The notes below the pieces were generated by a model. The model had not been told where the DNA came from and ran no database searches. It saw nothing but the letters and a program-made list of their open reading frames with translations. From Butyricimonas faecalis (GTDB lineage: Bacteria > Bacteroidota > Bacteroidia > Bacteroidales > Marinifilaceae): a DNA stretch of 64,000 nucleotides. Positions 52,482-62,906 of this stretch are shown here, piece by piece. How positions within the stretch are numbered: position 1 is the first letter of the stretch; every line of letters begins with the position of its first letter. The stretch lies in the NCBI RefSeq assembly GCF_003991565.1, contig NZ_CP032819.1:186001-250000 (forward strand), in the 5' to 3' direction. The position numbers and the translations under genes are program-made.

Positions 52482-55400
52482 ATGGGATTTAACGATATAT
52501 TAAAACGTCTTTTTGGTAACAAGGCTGACCGGGATATGAAAGAGTTGTTACCAATTGTTTCAAAAGTAAATGCGGAGTGGGAGAAGATCAAGGGAGTGAG
52601 CCATGATGAGTTGAGGCAAATTTCGGCTGATCTGAAAGCAAAGATTCATGCTCACGTGAAAGCGGAAGAAGATGAAATTGCTGCGTTGAAAGCAAAAGTG
52701 GAAAATGAAAAACCTTCGATCGAGGAAAGAGAGGAGATTTATAACCGGATCGATAAGCTGGAAGAACAGATTAACACAAAACTGGAAGATGTTTTAAACG
52801 AGATACTGCCTTTGGCTTTTGCCGTGATGAAAGATACGGCAAGACGTTTCAAGGAGAACAAAGAGATCGTCGTGAAAGCTAATGATTTTGACCGTAATCT
52901 TGCCGTAACGAAAGATTTCGTGGAGATTGACGGTGAGGATGCGGTTTATTTCAATTCATGGATGGCCGGAGGAAATGAAGTAACATGGGATATGGTTCAC
53001 TATGACGTGCAGTTGATCGGTGGTTCCGTGTTACACCAAGGTAAAATTGCCGAGATGGCTACCGGTGAAGGTAAAACGTTAGTAGCTACCTTACCCGTAT
53101 TCTTGAATGCCTTGACAGGCCGCGGGGTACACGTGGTTACGGTCAATGATTACCTGGCAAAACGTGACTCCGAGTGGATGGGACCTCTTTACATGTTCCA
53201 CGGTTTGTCGGTTGATTGTATTGACAAGACGGAACCGAACTCCCCAGAGAGACGGAAAGCTTATCAAGCAGATATTACTTTCGGAACGAACAATGAATTC
53301 GGTTTCGACTACTTGAGAGATAACATGGCTATTCACCCGGAAGACCTGGTACAACGCAAGCATCATTACGCGATTGTCGATGAGGTCGACTCCGTGTTGA
53401 TTGACGATGCCCGTACCCCGTTGATTATTTCCGGTCCGGTTCCGAAGGGAGACATTCAAATGTTTGATGAATACAAACCTCGTGTGGAAAAGTTGGTGCG
53501 TATGCAGCGCGAATTGGTTGCCCGGATTTTCACGGAAGCTAAAACGTTGTTGGCTAGCGGTGATCGGAAACAAGAGGAACAAGGGGCTATATTGTTGTTG
53601 AGAGCGTATAAGGGATTGCCTAAATATAAGCCATTGATCAAGTTCTTGAGCGAACAGGGCAACAAGGCTACCTTGGTGAAAACCGAGAATATTTATATGC
53701 AGGAGAATAACCGTCGTATGCCGGAAATTACGGATGAACTTTATTTCGTGATTGATGAGAAACAAAACTCTATCGATTTGACGGATAAAGGGCATGATAC
53801 GATTACGGCCGCGGGTGAAGATCCGAATTTCTTCATCTTGCCGGATGTGGGTTCTGAATTGGCCGAGATCGATAAGATGAACCTGACCGAGGAGGAGAAG
53901 CTGGAGAAAAAAGATCAGATGGTGCAAAATTATGCTGCCAAATCCGAGCGTGTACACACGGTGAACCAGCTGTTGAAAGCATACACCTTGTTCGAATTGG
54001 ATGTTGAATACGTGGTGATCGACAACAAGGTGAAGATCGTGGACGAGCAAACGGGACGTATCATGGAAGGACGTCGTTATTCCGATGGTTTGCACCAGGC
54101 TATCGAGGCAAAGGAAAACGTGAAAGTAGAGGCTGCCACACAAACATTTGCCACGATCACCTTACAGAACTATTTCCGTATGTACCATAAGCTGGCCGGT
54201 ATGACCGGTACGGCAGAAACGGAAGCGGGTGAGTTCTGGGATATTTACAAGTTGGACGTTGTGGTTATCCCGACAAACAAACCGGTGATCCGAAAGGATG
54301 CTAATGACTACGTGTACAAAACGAAACGTGAGAAATACAACGCGGTGATCGAAGAGATTACCCGATTGGTTGGAGAAGGCCGACCGGTATTGGTGGGTAC
54401 AACTTCCGTCGAGGTTTCCGAATTGTTGAGCCGTATGTTGAAATTGAGGGGTATCAAGCATAACGTATTGAATGCGAAGTTGCATCAACGGGAGGCGGAT
54501 ATCGTGGCTGAGGCAGGTAAATCACAGGTGGTTACAATTGCAACCAACATGGCCGGTCGTGGTACCGATATCAAGTTGAGTCCGGAAGTACGTGCCGCAG
54601 GTGGTTTGGCCATTATCGGTACGGAACGTCACGATTCTCGTCGTGTCGACCGTCAGTTGAGAGGTCGTGCCGGACGTCAGGGTGACCCGGGTTCTTCTCA
54701 ATTCTTCGTGTCATTGGAAGATGATTTGATGCGTTTGTTCAGTTCTGAGAGAATCATCCGGGTGATGGACCGTTTAGGTCACGAGGAAGGTGATGTGATC
54801 CAACATTCCATGATTACCAAATCCATCGAACGTGCACAACGTAAGGTGGAAGAAAATAACTTCGGTATCCGTAAGCGTTTGCTGGAATATGATGATGTGA
54901 TGAACTCTCAACGCGAGGTAATCTACAAGAAAAGACGTCACGCCTTGCTGGGAGAGAGAATCGGTGTGGATATTGCCAACAACATGTATGATGTATGTGA
55001 GGCTTTGGTGGAAGAACACAAAGAGGCGAATGATTTGGAAGGCTTCCGCATGGATGTGTTGAAATATCTTGCCGTTGATTTTGATATAAAGGAGGAAGAT
55101 TTTCAGAAGACTTCTGCCAACGACTTGACCGAGAGATTGTACAAGGAAGTACGGGATACATTCAGTCGCAAAACGGAAACTATTGCTAAACAGGCTTTCC
55201 CGGTGATCAAGAATGTTTTCGAACAGAGAGGGGAAATGTTCAAGAATATCGTGGTGCCCTTTACCGATGGAAAACGGGCTTACAATGTCGTGGCTAATCT
55301 TGAGAAGACTTACAGATCTGAAGGTGAGGAATTGATTCGGGCTTACGAAAAGTCCATCATGTTGGCCCATATTGACGACGCGTGGAAAGAACACTTGCGT

Positions 55401-55772
55401 GAAATGGATGATTTGAAACAATCCGTGCAGAATGCAACTTACGAGCAAAAAGATCCTCTGTTGATCTATAAATTCGAGTCGTTCAACTTATTCAAGAGCA
55501 TGGTGGACAAGATTAACAAAAATGTCGTGTCTACCTTGATGAAAGGACAAATTCCTTTTGATGCCCCTGAAGAAGTAAAGCAGGCGGAAGAGAAACGGAC
55601 TGATTTAAGTAAGATGCGTACCGGACGTAGTGATTCTCCTGCCACTCAGACCAATCAAGCTCCCCGTAAAACCGAACCCGTGAAAGTGGGTCCCAAAGTA
55701 GGACGTAATGATCCATGCCCTTGCGGAAGCGGAAAAAAATACAAGAATTGCCACGGGAAGGGGGAAGAATAA
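52482..55772 (+). CDS. secA: Preprotein translocase ATPase SecA
   Basis: A 1096-residue SecA, the motor that drives secreted proteins through SecYEG. Nucleotide-binding domain 1 holds [14 protein letters not shown] and the DEAD-like [15 protein letters not shown]. The preprotein cross-linking domain and nucleotide-binding domain 2 ([30 protein letters not shown]) follow. The C-terminal zinc/SecB-type motif is [14 protein letters not shown]. It is about 195 residues longer than E. coli SecA because of insertions near 55-110 and 330-390, which is usual for Bacteroidota. It is preceded by a heptad element. Confidence 0.98.
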   Translation: MGFNDILKRLFGNKADRDMKELLPIVSKVNAEWEKIKGVSHDELRQISADLKAKIHAHVKAEEDEIAALKAKVENEKPSIEEREEIYNRIDKLEEQINTKLEDVLNEILPLAFAVMKDTARRFKENKEIVVKANDFDRNLAVTKDFVEIDGEDAVYFNSWMAGGNEVTWDMVHYDVQLIGGSVLHQGKIAEMATGEGKTLVATLPVFLNALTGRGVHVVTVNDYLAKRDSEWMGPLYMFHGLSVDCIDKTEPNSPERRKAYQADITFGTNNEFGFDYLRDNMAIHPEDLVQRKHHYAIVDEVDSVLIDDARTPLIISGPVPKGDIQMFDEYKPRVEKLVRMQRELVARIFTEAKTLLASGDRKQEEQGAILLLRAYKGLPKYKPLIKFLSEQGNKATLVKTENIYMQENNRRMPEITDELYFVIDEKQNSIDLTDKGHDTITAAGEDPNFFILPDVGSELAEIDKMNLTEEEKLEKKDQMVQNYAAKSERVHTVNQLLKAYTLFELDVEYVVIDNKVKIVDEQTGRIMEGRRYSDGLHQAIEAKENVKVEAATQTFATITLQNYFRMYHKLAGMTGTAETEAGEFWDIYKLDVVVIPTNKPVIRKDANDYVYKTKREKYNAVIEEITRLVGEGRPVLVGTTSVEVSELLSRMLKLRGIKHNVLNAKLHQREADIVAEAGKSQVVTIATNMAGRGTDIKLSPEVRAAGGLAIIGTERHDSRRVDRQLRGRAGRQGDPGSSQFFVSLEDDLMRLFSSERIIRVMDRLGHEEGDVIQHSMITKSIERAQRKVEENNFGIRKRLLEYDDVMNSQREVIYKKRRHALLGERIGVDIANNMYDVCEALVEEHKEANDLEGFRMDVLKYLAVDFDIKEEDFQKTSANDLTERLYKEVRDTFSRKTETIAKQAFPVIKNVFEQRGEMFKNIVVPFTDGKRAYNVVANLEKTYRSEGEELIRAYEKSIMLAHIDDAWKEHLREMDDLKQSVQNATYEQKDPLLIYKFESFNLFKSMVDKINKNVVSTLMKGQIPFDAPEEVKQAEEKRTDLSKMRTGRSDSPATQTNQAPRKTEPVKVGPKVGRNDPCPCGSGKKYKNCHGKGEE

Positions 55773-55775
55773 AAT

Positions 55776-55850
55776 AATTTTAGATTTATGATTGATGATT
55801 TTAGATTCTTTCTGTAATCGTCAATCATAAATTTTAAATCGTAAATAATT
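55776..55850. repeat. secA-lgt spacer made entirely of heptads, forming a 17-bp hairpin
   Basis: About eleven 7-nt units (AATTTTA, GATTTAT, GATTGAT, GATTTTA, GATTCTT, TCTGTAA, TCGTCAA, TCATAAA, TTTTAAA, TCGTAAA, TAATT) run from 4 nt after secA to the lgt ATG. ATTTATGATTGATGATT pairs with AATCGTCAATCATAAAT with a single wobble. Confidence 0.75.
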
Positions 55851-56690
55851 ATGGTTTCATTATTTATCAACTGGGATGTCAGTCCCGAATTAATTAGTTT
55901 AGGTGGTTTCTCGATTCGTTATTACGGGTTGTTATTTGCCTTGGCTTTCGTGTGCGGGTATAAAGTGGAGGAGAAGATGTTCAAGTCGGAAGGATTAAGC
56001 CAGCAATGGTTGGACAAATTGTGGATATACGTGGCGGTTGCCACGGTAATCGGGGCTCGGTTAGGCCATTGTTTCTTTTATGATTGGGCATATTATAGCG
56101 CTCATCCGTTTGAAATTATTCTGCCGGTTCGGTTTCAACCGGAATTCCGTTTTACCGGATACCAAGGATTGGCCAGCCACGGGGCTGCAATCGGTATTAT
56201 TGCCGGGTTGTGGTACTATTCCAAGAAGGTAAGTAGGAAATCAATATTCTGGATTTTGGATCGTGCCGTAATTCCAATTGCTTTGGCAGGATTCTTTATC
56301 CGGATGGGAAATTTGATGAACTCGGAGATTGTCGGTTTACCGACGGATTTGCCTTGGGGATTCCGTTTTGTACATTCCGGGATGTCAGATCCGATGACTC
56401 CCCGTCATCCGGCACAGTTGTACGAAGCCATCTGTTACTTGATCAGTTTTGCTATTTTAATGCATTTGTATTGGAAAACAAAAGCGAAAGACCGTCAAGG
56501 ATTTCTTTTCGGAATGTTTTTGGTACTGATCTTTACCGCTCGTTTTGTGATCGAATTTGTGAAAGAGAACCAGGAAGCCTTTGAAGACACCATGACCTTG
56601 AATATGGGGCAATGGTTGAGTATTCCATTTGTGCTGGTCGGGATTTACATGATTTGGAGAAGCGGGAAACAGACAAAATATAAAATTTAG
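55851..56690 (+). CDS. lgt: Prolipoprotein diacylglyceryl transferase
   Basis: A 279-residue inner-membrane enzyme with seven membrane helices. It moves diacylglycerol from phosphatidylglycerol to the lipobox cysteine, the first lipoprotein-maturation step, and so serves the many lipoproteins in this window. Motifs are FSIRYYGLLFALAF, GARLGHCFFYDW, the GYQGLASHGAAIG loop (HGGL region), FIRMGNLMNSEIVG (signature Arg and Asn) and MTPRHPAQLYEA. The last codons are formed by a heptad repeat (AATTTAG). Confidence 0.96.
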   Translation: MVSLFINWDVSPELISLGGFSIRYYGLLFALAFVCGYKVEEKMFKSEGLSQQWLDKLWIYVAVATVIGARLGHCFFYDWAYYSAHPFEIILPVRFQPEFRFTGYQGLASHGAAIGIIAGLWYYSKKVSRKSIFWILDRAVIPIALAGFFIRMGNLMNSEIVGLPTDLPWGFRFVHSGMSDPMTPRHPAQLYEAICYLISFAILMHLYWKTKAKDRQGFLFGMFLVLIFTARFVIEFVKENQEAFEDTMTLNMGQWLSIPFVLVGIYMIWRSGKQTKYKI

Positions 56691-56769
56691 AATTTAGAAT
56701 TTAAAATTTAGAATGAATCACAGAATGGGTACCCCGTTGTGTGGTAGGAATCATAAATCAAAAATTTAA
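56684..56769. repeat. Two heptad arrays with intervening core
   Basis: AATTTAG, AATTTAG, AATTTAA, AATTTAG (56684-56711), then 37 nt ending GTGTGGTAGG (7 of 10 matches to the GTGCGGCTGG core), then AATCATA, AATCAAA, AATTTAA (56749-56769), which abuts the next start codon. Confidence 0.68.
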
Positions 56770-57243
56770 ATGGCATATAATCCTGAATTTATGAAGGAGG
56801 CAATTCGTATTGCCGTGGCGAACGTGGAGAAGGGGACGGGAGGACCGTTTGGGGCAGTCGTTGTGCGGGACGGAAAAATTATTGCAACTTCCGGAAATAC
56901 GGTTGTTCCCGATAATGATCCCACGGCTCACGCGGAAGTGAACGCTATTCGCAAGGCTTGCAAGCAACTTGATTCTTTCCAGTTGAAAGATTGTGAGATC
57001 TATTCCAGTTGTGAACCTTGTCCCATGTGTTTGGGGGCGATATACTGGGCAAGACCGGCACGAGTGTATTATGCTTGCACCAAGGAAGATGCCGCTGCCG
57101 GGGGATTTGATGATTCTTTTATCTATAAAGAAATCGTGTTGGATGGCCCTATGCGTTGCATCCCGTTTGAGAACAAACGAGAAGAGGGTGCGGGAGAGGA
57201 ATTCAGGCTTTGGCAGGCGACCAATAATAAAACGAGATACTAG
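56770..57243 (+). CDS. Nucleoside/guanine deaminase, GuaD-like
   Basis: A 157-residue cytidine-deaminase-fold enzyme. The catalytic zinc site is His-Ala-Glu in DPTAHAEVNAIRKA with the two Cys in SCEPCPMCLGAIYWA. The C-terminal segment EDAAAGGFDDSFIYKEI resembles B. subtilis guanine deaminase more than tRNA adenosine deaminase TadA. It likely turns guanine into xanthine in purine salvage. Substrate identity is inferred from that similarity. Confidence 0.9.
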   Translation: MAYNPEFMKEAIRIAVANVEKGTGGPFGAVVVRDGKIIATSGNTVVPDNDPTAHAEVNAIRKACKQLDSFQLKDCEIYSSCEPCPMCLGAIYWARPARVYYACTKEDAAAGGFDDSFIYKEIVLDGPMRCIPFENKREEGAGEEFRLWQATNNKTRY

Positions 57244-57322
57244 AAAAAGAAAGTGAAATTTTTGGTATAAAAGATTATTGTATATTTGTCCGGTAGAAAA
57301 AACGGATAGATTTTGATGATCG

Positions 57323-57910
57323 ATGATGGAAATGGATAATGGTACGGAACAATTGATTATAGAACTTCGGGAGGGAAAAGAATGTGCTTTTGTGAAGGTA
57401 TTTCGTACGTATTATGCACCATTATTGAATTATGCGGGGCGTATTTTACATGATACGGAGTTGGCGAATGATGTAGTGCAGGAGGCTTTTTGCGGATTGT
57501 TTGAGAGACGCAAGGAATTGAAAGGGAATATGTTGTTGCGGCCTTATCTTTACAAGGTGGTATATAATAGTTGTTTGGATGCAATCAAGCATCGTAAGGT
57601 GGAGAGTAACTATATCAATCAAGAGTTGTTGGACTTTTATTTCTCGAAAGTGGTGGAAACCCCAGAGGCGGAATTGTTGTTAGTAGAGGAGGATTTGATA
57701 GGGGCGATTCAAGAGGCAGTAGAGCGATTGCCCGAACGTTGTCGGGAAATATTTGAATTGAGTAAAATGGAGGGGTTATCCAATAAACAAGTCGCAGAAA
57801 AGTTGGATATCTCCGTGAAAACGGTTGAAAACCAGATGACAATAGCTTTTTCCCGTTTACGGAAAGAGTTAGAATGGTTATTGTGTATCATTTTTTTTCA
57901 AAATTTATAA
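57323..57910 (+). CDS. ECF sigma factor of the second SusC/D locus
   Basis: A 195-residue ECF sigma factor. Region 2 is YAGRILHDTELANDVVQEAF and the region 4 helix-turn-helix is MEGLSNKQVAEKLDISVKTV. It ends in a hydrophobic tail (LEWLLCIIFFQNL). A TATATTTG box (57281-57288) lies upstream, preceded by TTTG after 16 nt, which is short of the normal spacing. It heads a plus-strand locus with FecR, SusC and SusD. The ATG at 57323 is followed by a second in-frame ATG at 57326. Confidence 0.92.
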   Translation: MMEMDNGTEQLIIELREGKECAFVKVFRTYYAPLLNYAGRILHDTELANDVVQEAFCGLFERRKELKGNMLLRPYLYKVVYNSCLDAIKHRKVESNYINQELLDFYFSKVVETPEAELLLVEEDLIGAIQEAVERLPERCREIFELSKMEGLSNKQVAEKLDISVKTVENQMTIAFSRLRKELEWLLCIIFFQNL

Positions 57911-57968
57911 AAAATCTTTGGGGGTAAATTCGTCTTTAGTCGTTATAAGTGTGTAAAACGGAAAAATA

Positions 57969-59132
57969 ATGACTTGTAATTTTGATAAAGATGAATTAAT
58001 ATTAAAAGTTTTGGATGGGGTGGCTACCCCGGAAGAGATTTTGATGTTATCCCGGTGGATGGAAGAGGATCCGGCGAATGAGATTTATTTCAATCAATTG
58101 AAAAAAGCATGGAATCTTATGAGCGGCCCGTTTCCTTCCAAAGAGAGAGAAGAAAAGGAACTGTGTCGTTATGTGGAATATATTCACGCAAAACACAAGA
58201 GGCATCGCTTGTATCGGGTGTACAAATATGCGGCGATCTTGATATTACCATTGTTGGTGAGTATTTATTGGTTGCAAAAGGAACAGACGGCAGAGAATGC
58301 TTCATCGATGGCTGTTGGTATGAAAATAGAGCCGGGTGAATGTAAAGCGACTTTAACCACGGCAACGGGAAATGTTATATCGTTGATTCCAACGAAACAG
58401 GTTGATATTCAAATTGATGAAAGGATTAAAGTAACAAACGGGGAAACTGGAATTGTTTACAATGAAACTAAAAGTGCGAAGACCGAATTGCAGTATAATA
58501 TTTTACATACTCCGAGGGGCGGTGAATACACGGTGACGTTGTCAGATGGTTCGCGGGTGTATTTGAATGCCTCATCGAAAATGAAATATCCCGTGGCATT
58601 TGACGATCAAAAGAGAGAGGTATATCTGTCGGGAGAGGCTTATTTCGAGGTAGCGAAAGACACGAATTGTCCCTTTTACGTGATAACGGACGCGATGCGA
58701 GTGAAAGTTTACGGGACGGAATTTAGCGTGAATACGTATGGACCGCAAGGAGTTCAGACGGTATTGGTGTCGGGTAAAGTTGGGGTGCAAGGAAAAAATT
58801 CGAAAGAGGAGTATATCATGAAGCCTTCACAATTGGCTGAGTTTAGTAATGATGGACAATTTAAAGGAATTCGAGAGGTAAATCCTTTGGTTTACACTGC
58901 TTGGAAGGATGGGTATTTCGTTTTCGAGGAGGCGAGCTTGGAAGAGATATTGGAGAGGTTGTCGCGGTGGTATAACGTGGATGTGTTTTTCAGTAGTGAA
59001 AAAGTGAAAGCATATCATTTCACCGGGTATATGGAGAAGTATGAGGATGTAGAAGTGATTTTGAGAGCAATAAATAAAATGGTAAATGTGCGTTTTGCAT
59101 TAAAAGATAGAACGATAGTTGTGACAGAATAA
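57969..59132 (+). CDS. FecR family anti-sigma factor with DUF4974
   Basis: A 387-residue protein. The cytoplasmic sigma-binding part (about 1-85) is followed by a membrane helix (YAAILILPLLVSIYWL), the periplasmic FecR domain (GGEYTVTLSDGSRVYLNASS, VYLSGEAYFEV) and C-terminal DUF4974 (ILERLSRWYNVDVFFSSEKV). It pairs with the ECF factor 58 nt upstream. It should receive a signal from the STN domain of the SusC encoded 68 nt downstream. Confidence 0.94.
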   Translation: MTCNFDKDELILKVLDGVATPEEILMLSRWMEEDPANEIYFNQLKKAWNLMSGPFPSKEREEKELCRYVEYIHAKHKRHRLYRVYKYAAILILPLLVSIYWLQKEQTAENASSMAVGMKIEPGECKATLTTATGNVISLIPTKQVDIQIDERIKVTNGETGIVYNETKSAKTELQYNILHTPRGGEYTVTLSDGSRVYLNASSKMKYPVAFDDQKREVYLSGEAYFEVAKDTNCPFYVITDAMRVKVYGTEFSVNTYGPQGVQTVLVSGKVGVQGKNSKEEYIMKPSQLAEFSNDGQFKGIREVNPLVYTAWKDGYFVFEEASLEEILERLSRWYNVDVFFSSEKVKAYHFTGYMEKYEDVEVILRAINKMVNVRFALKDRTIVVTE

Positions 59133-59140
59133 AAAAGAAG

Positions 59141-59172
59141 CGGCAGGAGTCCTAGGAAAACATACTGCCGCC
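59141..59172 (+). promoter_or_regulatory. Hairpin between fecR and susC
   Basis: GCGGCAG and CTGCCGC form a perfect 7-bp GC-rich stem with an 18-nt loop. No T run follows, so it is not a typical terminator. It could be a processing or attenuation element separating regulatory from transport genes. Confidence 0.5.
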
Positions 59173-59200
59173 AATATTAATTTAAAATAATTACAAATAT

Positions 59201-62200
59201 ATGAGAAAAAAATGGTTATGCCAACTTTTAGGGGGGCATAGAAAACGAAAAGTCTTACTAGTGATGAAACTTTGTATTTCATTGATGCTGTTTTTCACGT
59301 TAGGATTATCGGCATCGACATTGGGACAACAAGAGCGAGTGAATCTTGATCTGAAAAATGTTTCAATTAAGGTGTTATTTGACGAGATTCAAAAGCAGAC
59401 GAATTTGTTCTTTGTTTTTAACACGGAACAGGCAAAAAGTTTGGGTACGTTTTCCGTAAAGGCCAAAGATGAAACCGTGGAAAGCGTTTTAAACAAAGTG
59501 TTGGAGAATACAGGAATGGTGTTCGAGTTTGACGGGAAGTTGATTATCGTTCGTCCAGAACCAGAAAAGAATGTTCCAGAAAAAGTCACGGTGAAAGGAG
59601 TCGTGAAAGATAAGAAAGGGGAAGTGTTACCGGGAGTGACTATCCGGGTGAAGGGAACGGCCTTGGGATTCGCGACGAATATGAAAGGAGAGTTCAGCTT
59701 TGATTTGCCGAAACGGGATAGCTTGGAGTTGATTTTTTCTTTCGTGGGATACAAACAACGCTCCGTGCTTGTAAAGGATAGCGAAAAATCGTTGTCAGTC
59801 GTTTTGGAAGAGGATGTGCAGGTAATGGATGAAGTCGTTGCTCTGGGATACTATTCCGTTGACAAACGTCATTTGACGAGTGCGGTGACAACCTTGAAAA
59901 TGGATGATATTATGCAACCGGGAATAAGCACGGTGGACCAAATGTTGGAAGGACAGGTACCGGGTATGATATTCATGCAGAATAGTGGTCAAGTGGGTGC
60001 GACTCCTAAGATCAAAATACGAGGTACGACAACTTTATTAGGGAGTCAGGCTCCGTTGTGGGTCTTGGATGGTATGATTTTGACGGATCCGGTAAACGTG
60101 GATCCTGCCGATATCAATAGTTTGGATTTCGTGAATTTATTGGGTAATGCCATTTCCGGGTTGAATCCCGATGATATAGATAAAATTGACGTATTGAAGG
60201 ATGCTTCAGCCACAGCAATTTACGGTCCGCAGGCTTCGAACGGAGTAATCGTGATCACTACGAAAAAAGGGAAAATCGGCAAGCCATCGATTTCTTATTC
60301 CGTGTCGGGAACTTTTCGTAGAGCTCCCCGTTATACAGACCGTGCGGTGAATGTGATGAATTCTCAAGAACGTATCGATTATTCTCGAGAGGTGGTCGAT
60401 GGAAAACAGGAAGTTCCCACGCTGAGTAGTTGGGTGGGATATGAAGCAGCTTATTCCGATTATTTGAGCAATAAGATTACCCGTGATGAGTTTATTAGCC
60501 AAGTACGGGAAATGGAAACGGTGAATACAGATTGGATGGGACTTCTTTTGCAAGATACGTATTCGCATGCACACTCGTTAAGTATTTCCGGGGGAACGGA
60601 AAATATTCGTTATTATGCTTCCGTGGGATATACTGATGAGCATGGAAATACCAAAGGGGAGGAGAATAAGCGCTATACGGCTATGACTCGCTTGAACTTG
60701 AACTATAATAAATTCTCCATGAATTTTGGTTTGAATGCTTCAATCATGAAAAAGGATTACACGCCGGAGCAAGTGGGTGTTGCTGATTATGCTTACAATA
60801 CGGCTCGTAGTTTGAAAGCTTATAATGAAGACGGGACGCCTTGGTTTTATCAAAGAGATTATCATGGTGCTTATGACCGGAGCTTCAATATACTTAACGA
60901 AATGAAGAATTCTTATAACAAGATCAATACCGATCAGATCTCTTTGAATATTACTTTAGGGTATCAGGTATTGAAAGATTTGAAGGCGGATTTTACGTTC
61001 TCGTACGGTATTTCCCATACCGATAACAACGAGTATTACGGGGAGGATACTTGGCATATACTTAAATTGAAAAATTTGTATATGGAAACTGGGGAAGTTA
61101 ATATCCCTACATCATTGGCACCGTTTGGCGGTCAATTGACCTTAGATAATACGAAAAATGAGAATTATTCCGCCCGTACAACATTAACATATAATCGTTT
61201 CTTGGATGAGGAACAGGAGCATGCCTTTACAGCTAACGTCATCGGAGAATTGAGTTCATCGACTTATAACGGTTTTAAGATCACCAAAAGGAATTATTTG
61301 CCGGATAGAGGAAATTTTTTCAACCCAGTAGGATGGTCGTATTCATCAAATACTCAATATACGCAGTATTTCATGTGGACACAGACGGAAGAGGCGTTGG
61401 GAACATTGAAGGATAATTTGACGAGAAAGGTGGCTTTGATTGGGAGTGTTTCGTATGCCTATAAAAATTCTTACATCTTGAATGGTAATATAAGAATCGA
61501 TGCATCCAATGCTTTCGGAGATGCCAGCAACGATCGGTTATTACCGATTTGGTCTGCTTCTTTCCGATGGAATTTGGACGAGAACTTATTGAAGAACGTG
61601 TATTGGGTGAATTCCTTGGCCTTGAAGATGTCTTACGGTTGGCAAGGAAATATGTCGGCATTAGGTTCACATCGTTTGGTGATCCAAAAGAAGGGGAGAA
61701 ATAATTTCTTCGGAGAAAATTATTCTTTGATCGATAATTATCCTAATCCCAATTTGAAATGGGAACGGACATCGACCTACAATATCGGGTTGGATTTCTC
61801 GTTATTCAATAATAAATTTAACGGTAACATCAGTTATTATTACCGCTACACGAAGGATGCATTCTTTAGCAAGTCCATATCGCCCGTGAACGGAAGGGAT
61901 AATTACACGGTAAATCAAGGAAATTTAAGGAATCAAGGATACGAGTTGACATTGAATTTCGTGCCGATCAACACGATGTTGAACAGTGCAAGCGTGAGCG
62001 GTGAACGTAGAGGATTTATCTGGCGTTTCGACCCTAATTTCGGTTCGGTATTTAACCAATTGATCGATAAAATCAAACCGAAAGATAAAGTGTTGCAGGA
62101 CGAGATTAAATATACTGATTATTTGAGCGGAAACGTGCAAGTCGCTGGGCGTCCGGTGAATACATTCTATTCTTATCGCTTTAGGGGATTGAATCATGAC

Positions 62201-62896
62201 ACGGGTGCCCCTGAATTTTATGGTATGGATAAATACGTGGAAGTGAATGGAGAGAGTGTACGTCTCGGAGATATCTATAAAGAGATGGATCGGGAGGATG
62301 TATGGATGGAAGTGATGGAACATTCCGGTTGCCGCGAGCCTTTCTTGCAGGGAAGTATTAGTAATTACTTGGGATGGCGCAATTGGGGTTTATCCTTCAA
62401 TTTGGCGTATAGCATCGGTTCTAAAATCCGTTTGTTTAAGATGTACCCGAATGGGGGTGGCGTAACGAGTTCCGAGAAAAATCTGCGCAGGGAATTGACA
62501 GAACGTTGGCAACGTCCGGGAGATGAGTTACACACGAATATCCCGGGAATATTGAAAGGGGCTGACTGGGAGGCTGCAAATAGACCGTGGTGGTTTGATT
62601 ATTCAGCATTTAAATTTGCAGGAAATTTGTGGGAGGTATATGATAATTCCAATTTGCGAGTGGCTTCCGGTGATTACTTGAAATTGTCAAGTTGTTCTTT
62701 GCGGTACGTGGTGCCGGAAAAAATTTGTCGGAAATTGTATATGCAATCGGCTTATTTGAGCGTGAGCGGCTCGAATTTATTCACGATTTGCAGTAAAAAG
62801 TTGAAGGGACAGGATCCGTCGCAATCGGGTTCATCGAGTCTGATCAATATTTCCGTTCGACCGACATACACGCTTCAATTAAACGTAACTTTCTAA
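59201..62896 (+). CDS. SusC/RagA TonB-dependent transporter with STN signalling domain
   Basis: A 1231-residue outer-membrane transporter. It has an extended basic leader and signal peptide (about 1-47), an STN domain (about 50-120), a CarboxypepD_reg-like domain (about 130-205, KGVVKDKKGEVLPGVTIRVK), a plug with IDKIDVLKDASATAIYGPQ, and a beta barrel ending in Phe (TLQLNVTF). The conserved SusC box reads VMDEVVALGYY rather than the common DEVVVTGY. The long leader MRKKWLCQLLGGHRKRKVLL is a pattern I associate with Butyricimonas-like SusC proteins. Together with the upstream sigma/FecR pair it forms a trans-envelope regulated importer. Substrate unknown. Confidence 0.96.
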   Translation: MRKKWLCQLLGGHRKRKVLLVMKLCISLMLFFTLGLSASTLGQQERVNLDLKNVSIKVLFDEIQKQTNLFFVFNTEQAKSLGTFSVKAKDETVESVLNKVLENTGMVFEFDGKLIIVRPEPEKNVPEKVTVKGVVKDKKGEVLPGVTIRVKGTALGFATNMKGEFSFDLPKRDSLELIFSFVGYKQRSVLVKDSEKSLSVVLEEDVQVMDEVVALGYYSVDKRHLTSAVTTLKMDDIMQPGISTVDQMLEGQVPGMIFMQNSGQVGATPKIKIRGTTTLLGSQAPLWVLDGMILTDPVNVDPADINSLDFVNLLGNAISGLNPDDIDKIDVLKDASATAIYGPQASNGVIVITTKKGKIGKPSISYSVSGTFRRAPRYTDRAVNVMNSQERIDYSREVVDGKQEVPTLSSWVGYEAAYSDYLSNKITRDEFISQVREMETVNTDWMGLLLQDTYSHAHSLSISGGTENIRYYASVGYTDEHGNTKGEENKRYTAMTRLNLNYNKFSMNFGLNASIMKKDYTPEQVGVADYAYNTARSLKAYNEDGTPWFYQRDYHGAYDRSFNILNEMKNSYNKINTDQISLNITLGYQVLKDLKADFTFSYGISHTDNNEYYGEDTWHILKLKNLYMETGEVNIPTSLAPFGGQLTLDNTKNENYSARTTLTYNRFLDEEQEHAFTANVIGELSSSTYNGFKITKRNYLPDRGNFFNPVGWSYSSNTQYTQYFMWTQTEEALGTLKDNLTRKVALIGSVSYAYKNSYILNGNIRIDASNAFGDASNDRLLPIWSASFRWNLDENLLKNVYWVNSLALKMSYGWQGNMSALGSHRLVIQKKGRNNFFGENYSLIDNYPNPNLKWERTSTYNIGLDFSLFNNKFNGNISYYYRYTKDAFFSKSISPVNGRDNYTVNQGNLRNQGYELTLNFVPINTMLNSASVSGERRGFIWRFDPNFGSVFNQLIDKIKPKDKVLQDEIKYTDYLSGNVQVAGRPVNTFYSYRFRGLNHDTGAPEFYGMDKYVEVNGESVRLGDIYKEMDREDVWMEVMEHSGCREPFLQGSISNYLGWRNWGLSFNLAYSIGSKIRLFKMYPNGGGVTSSEKNLRRELTERWQRPGDELHTNIPGILKGADWEAANRPWWFDYSAFKFAGNLWEVYDNSNLRVASGDYLKLSSCSLRYVVPEKICRKLYMQSAYLSVSGSNLFTICSKKLKGQDPSQSGSSSLINISVRPTYTLQLNVTF

Positions 62897-62906
62897 TTTT
62901 GACGAG

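Noticed and set aside
53091..54143. 350-residue open frame antisense to secA
   Set aside because: It is fully inside secA on the other strand, rich in Phe/His/Leu as expected from reverse-complemented coding sequence, and matches no family.
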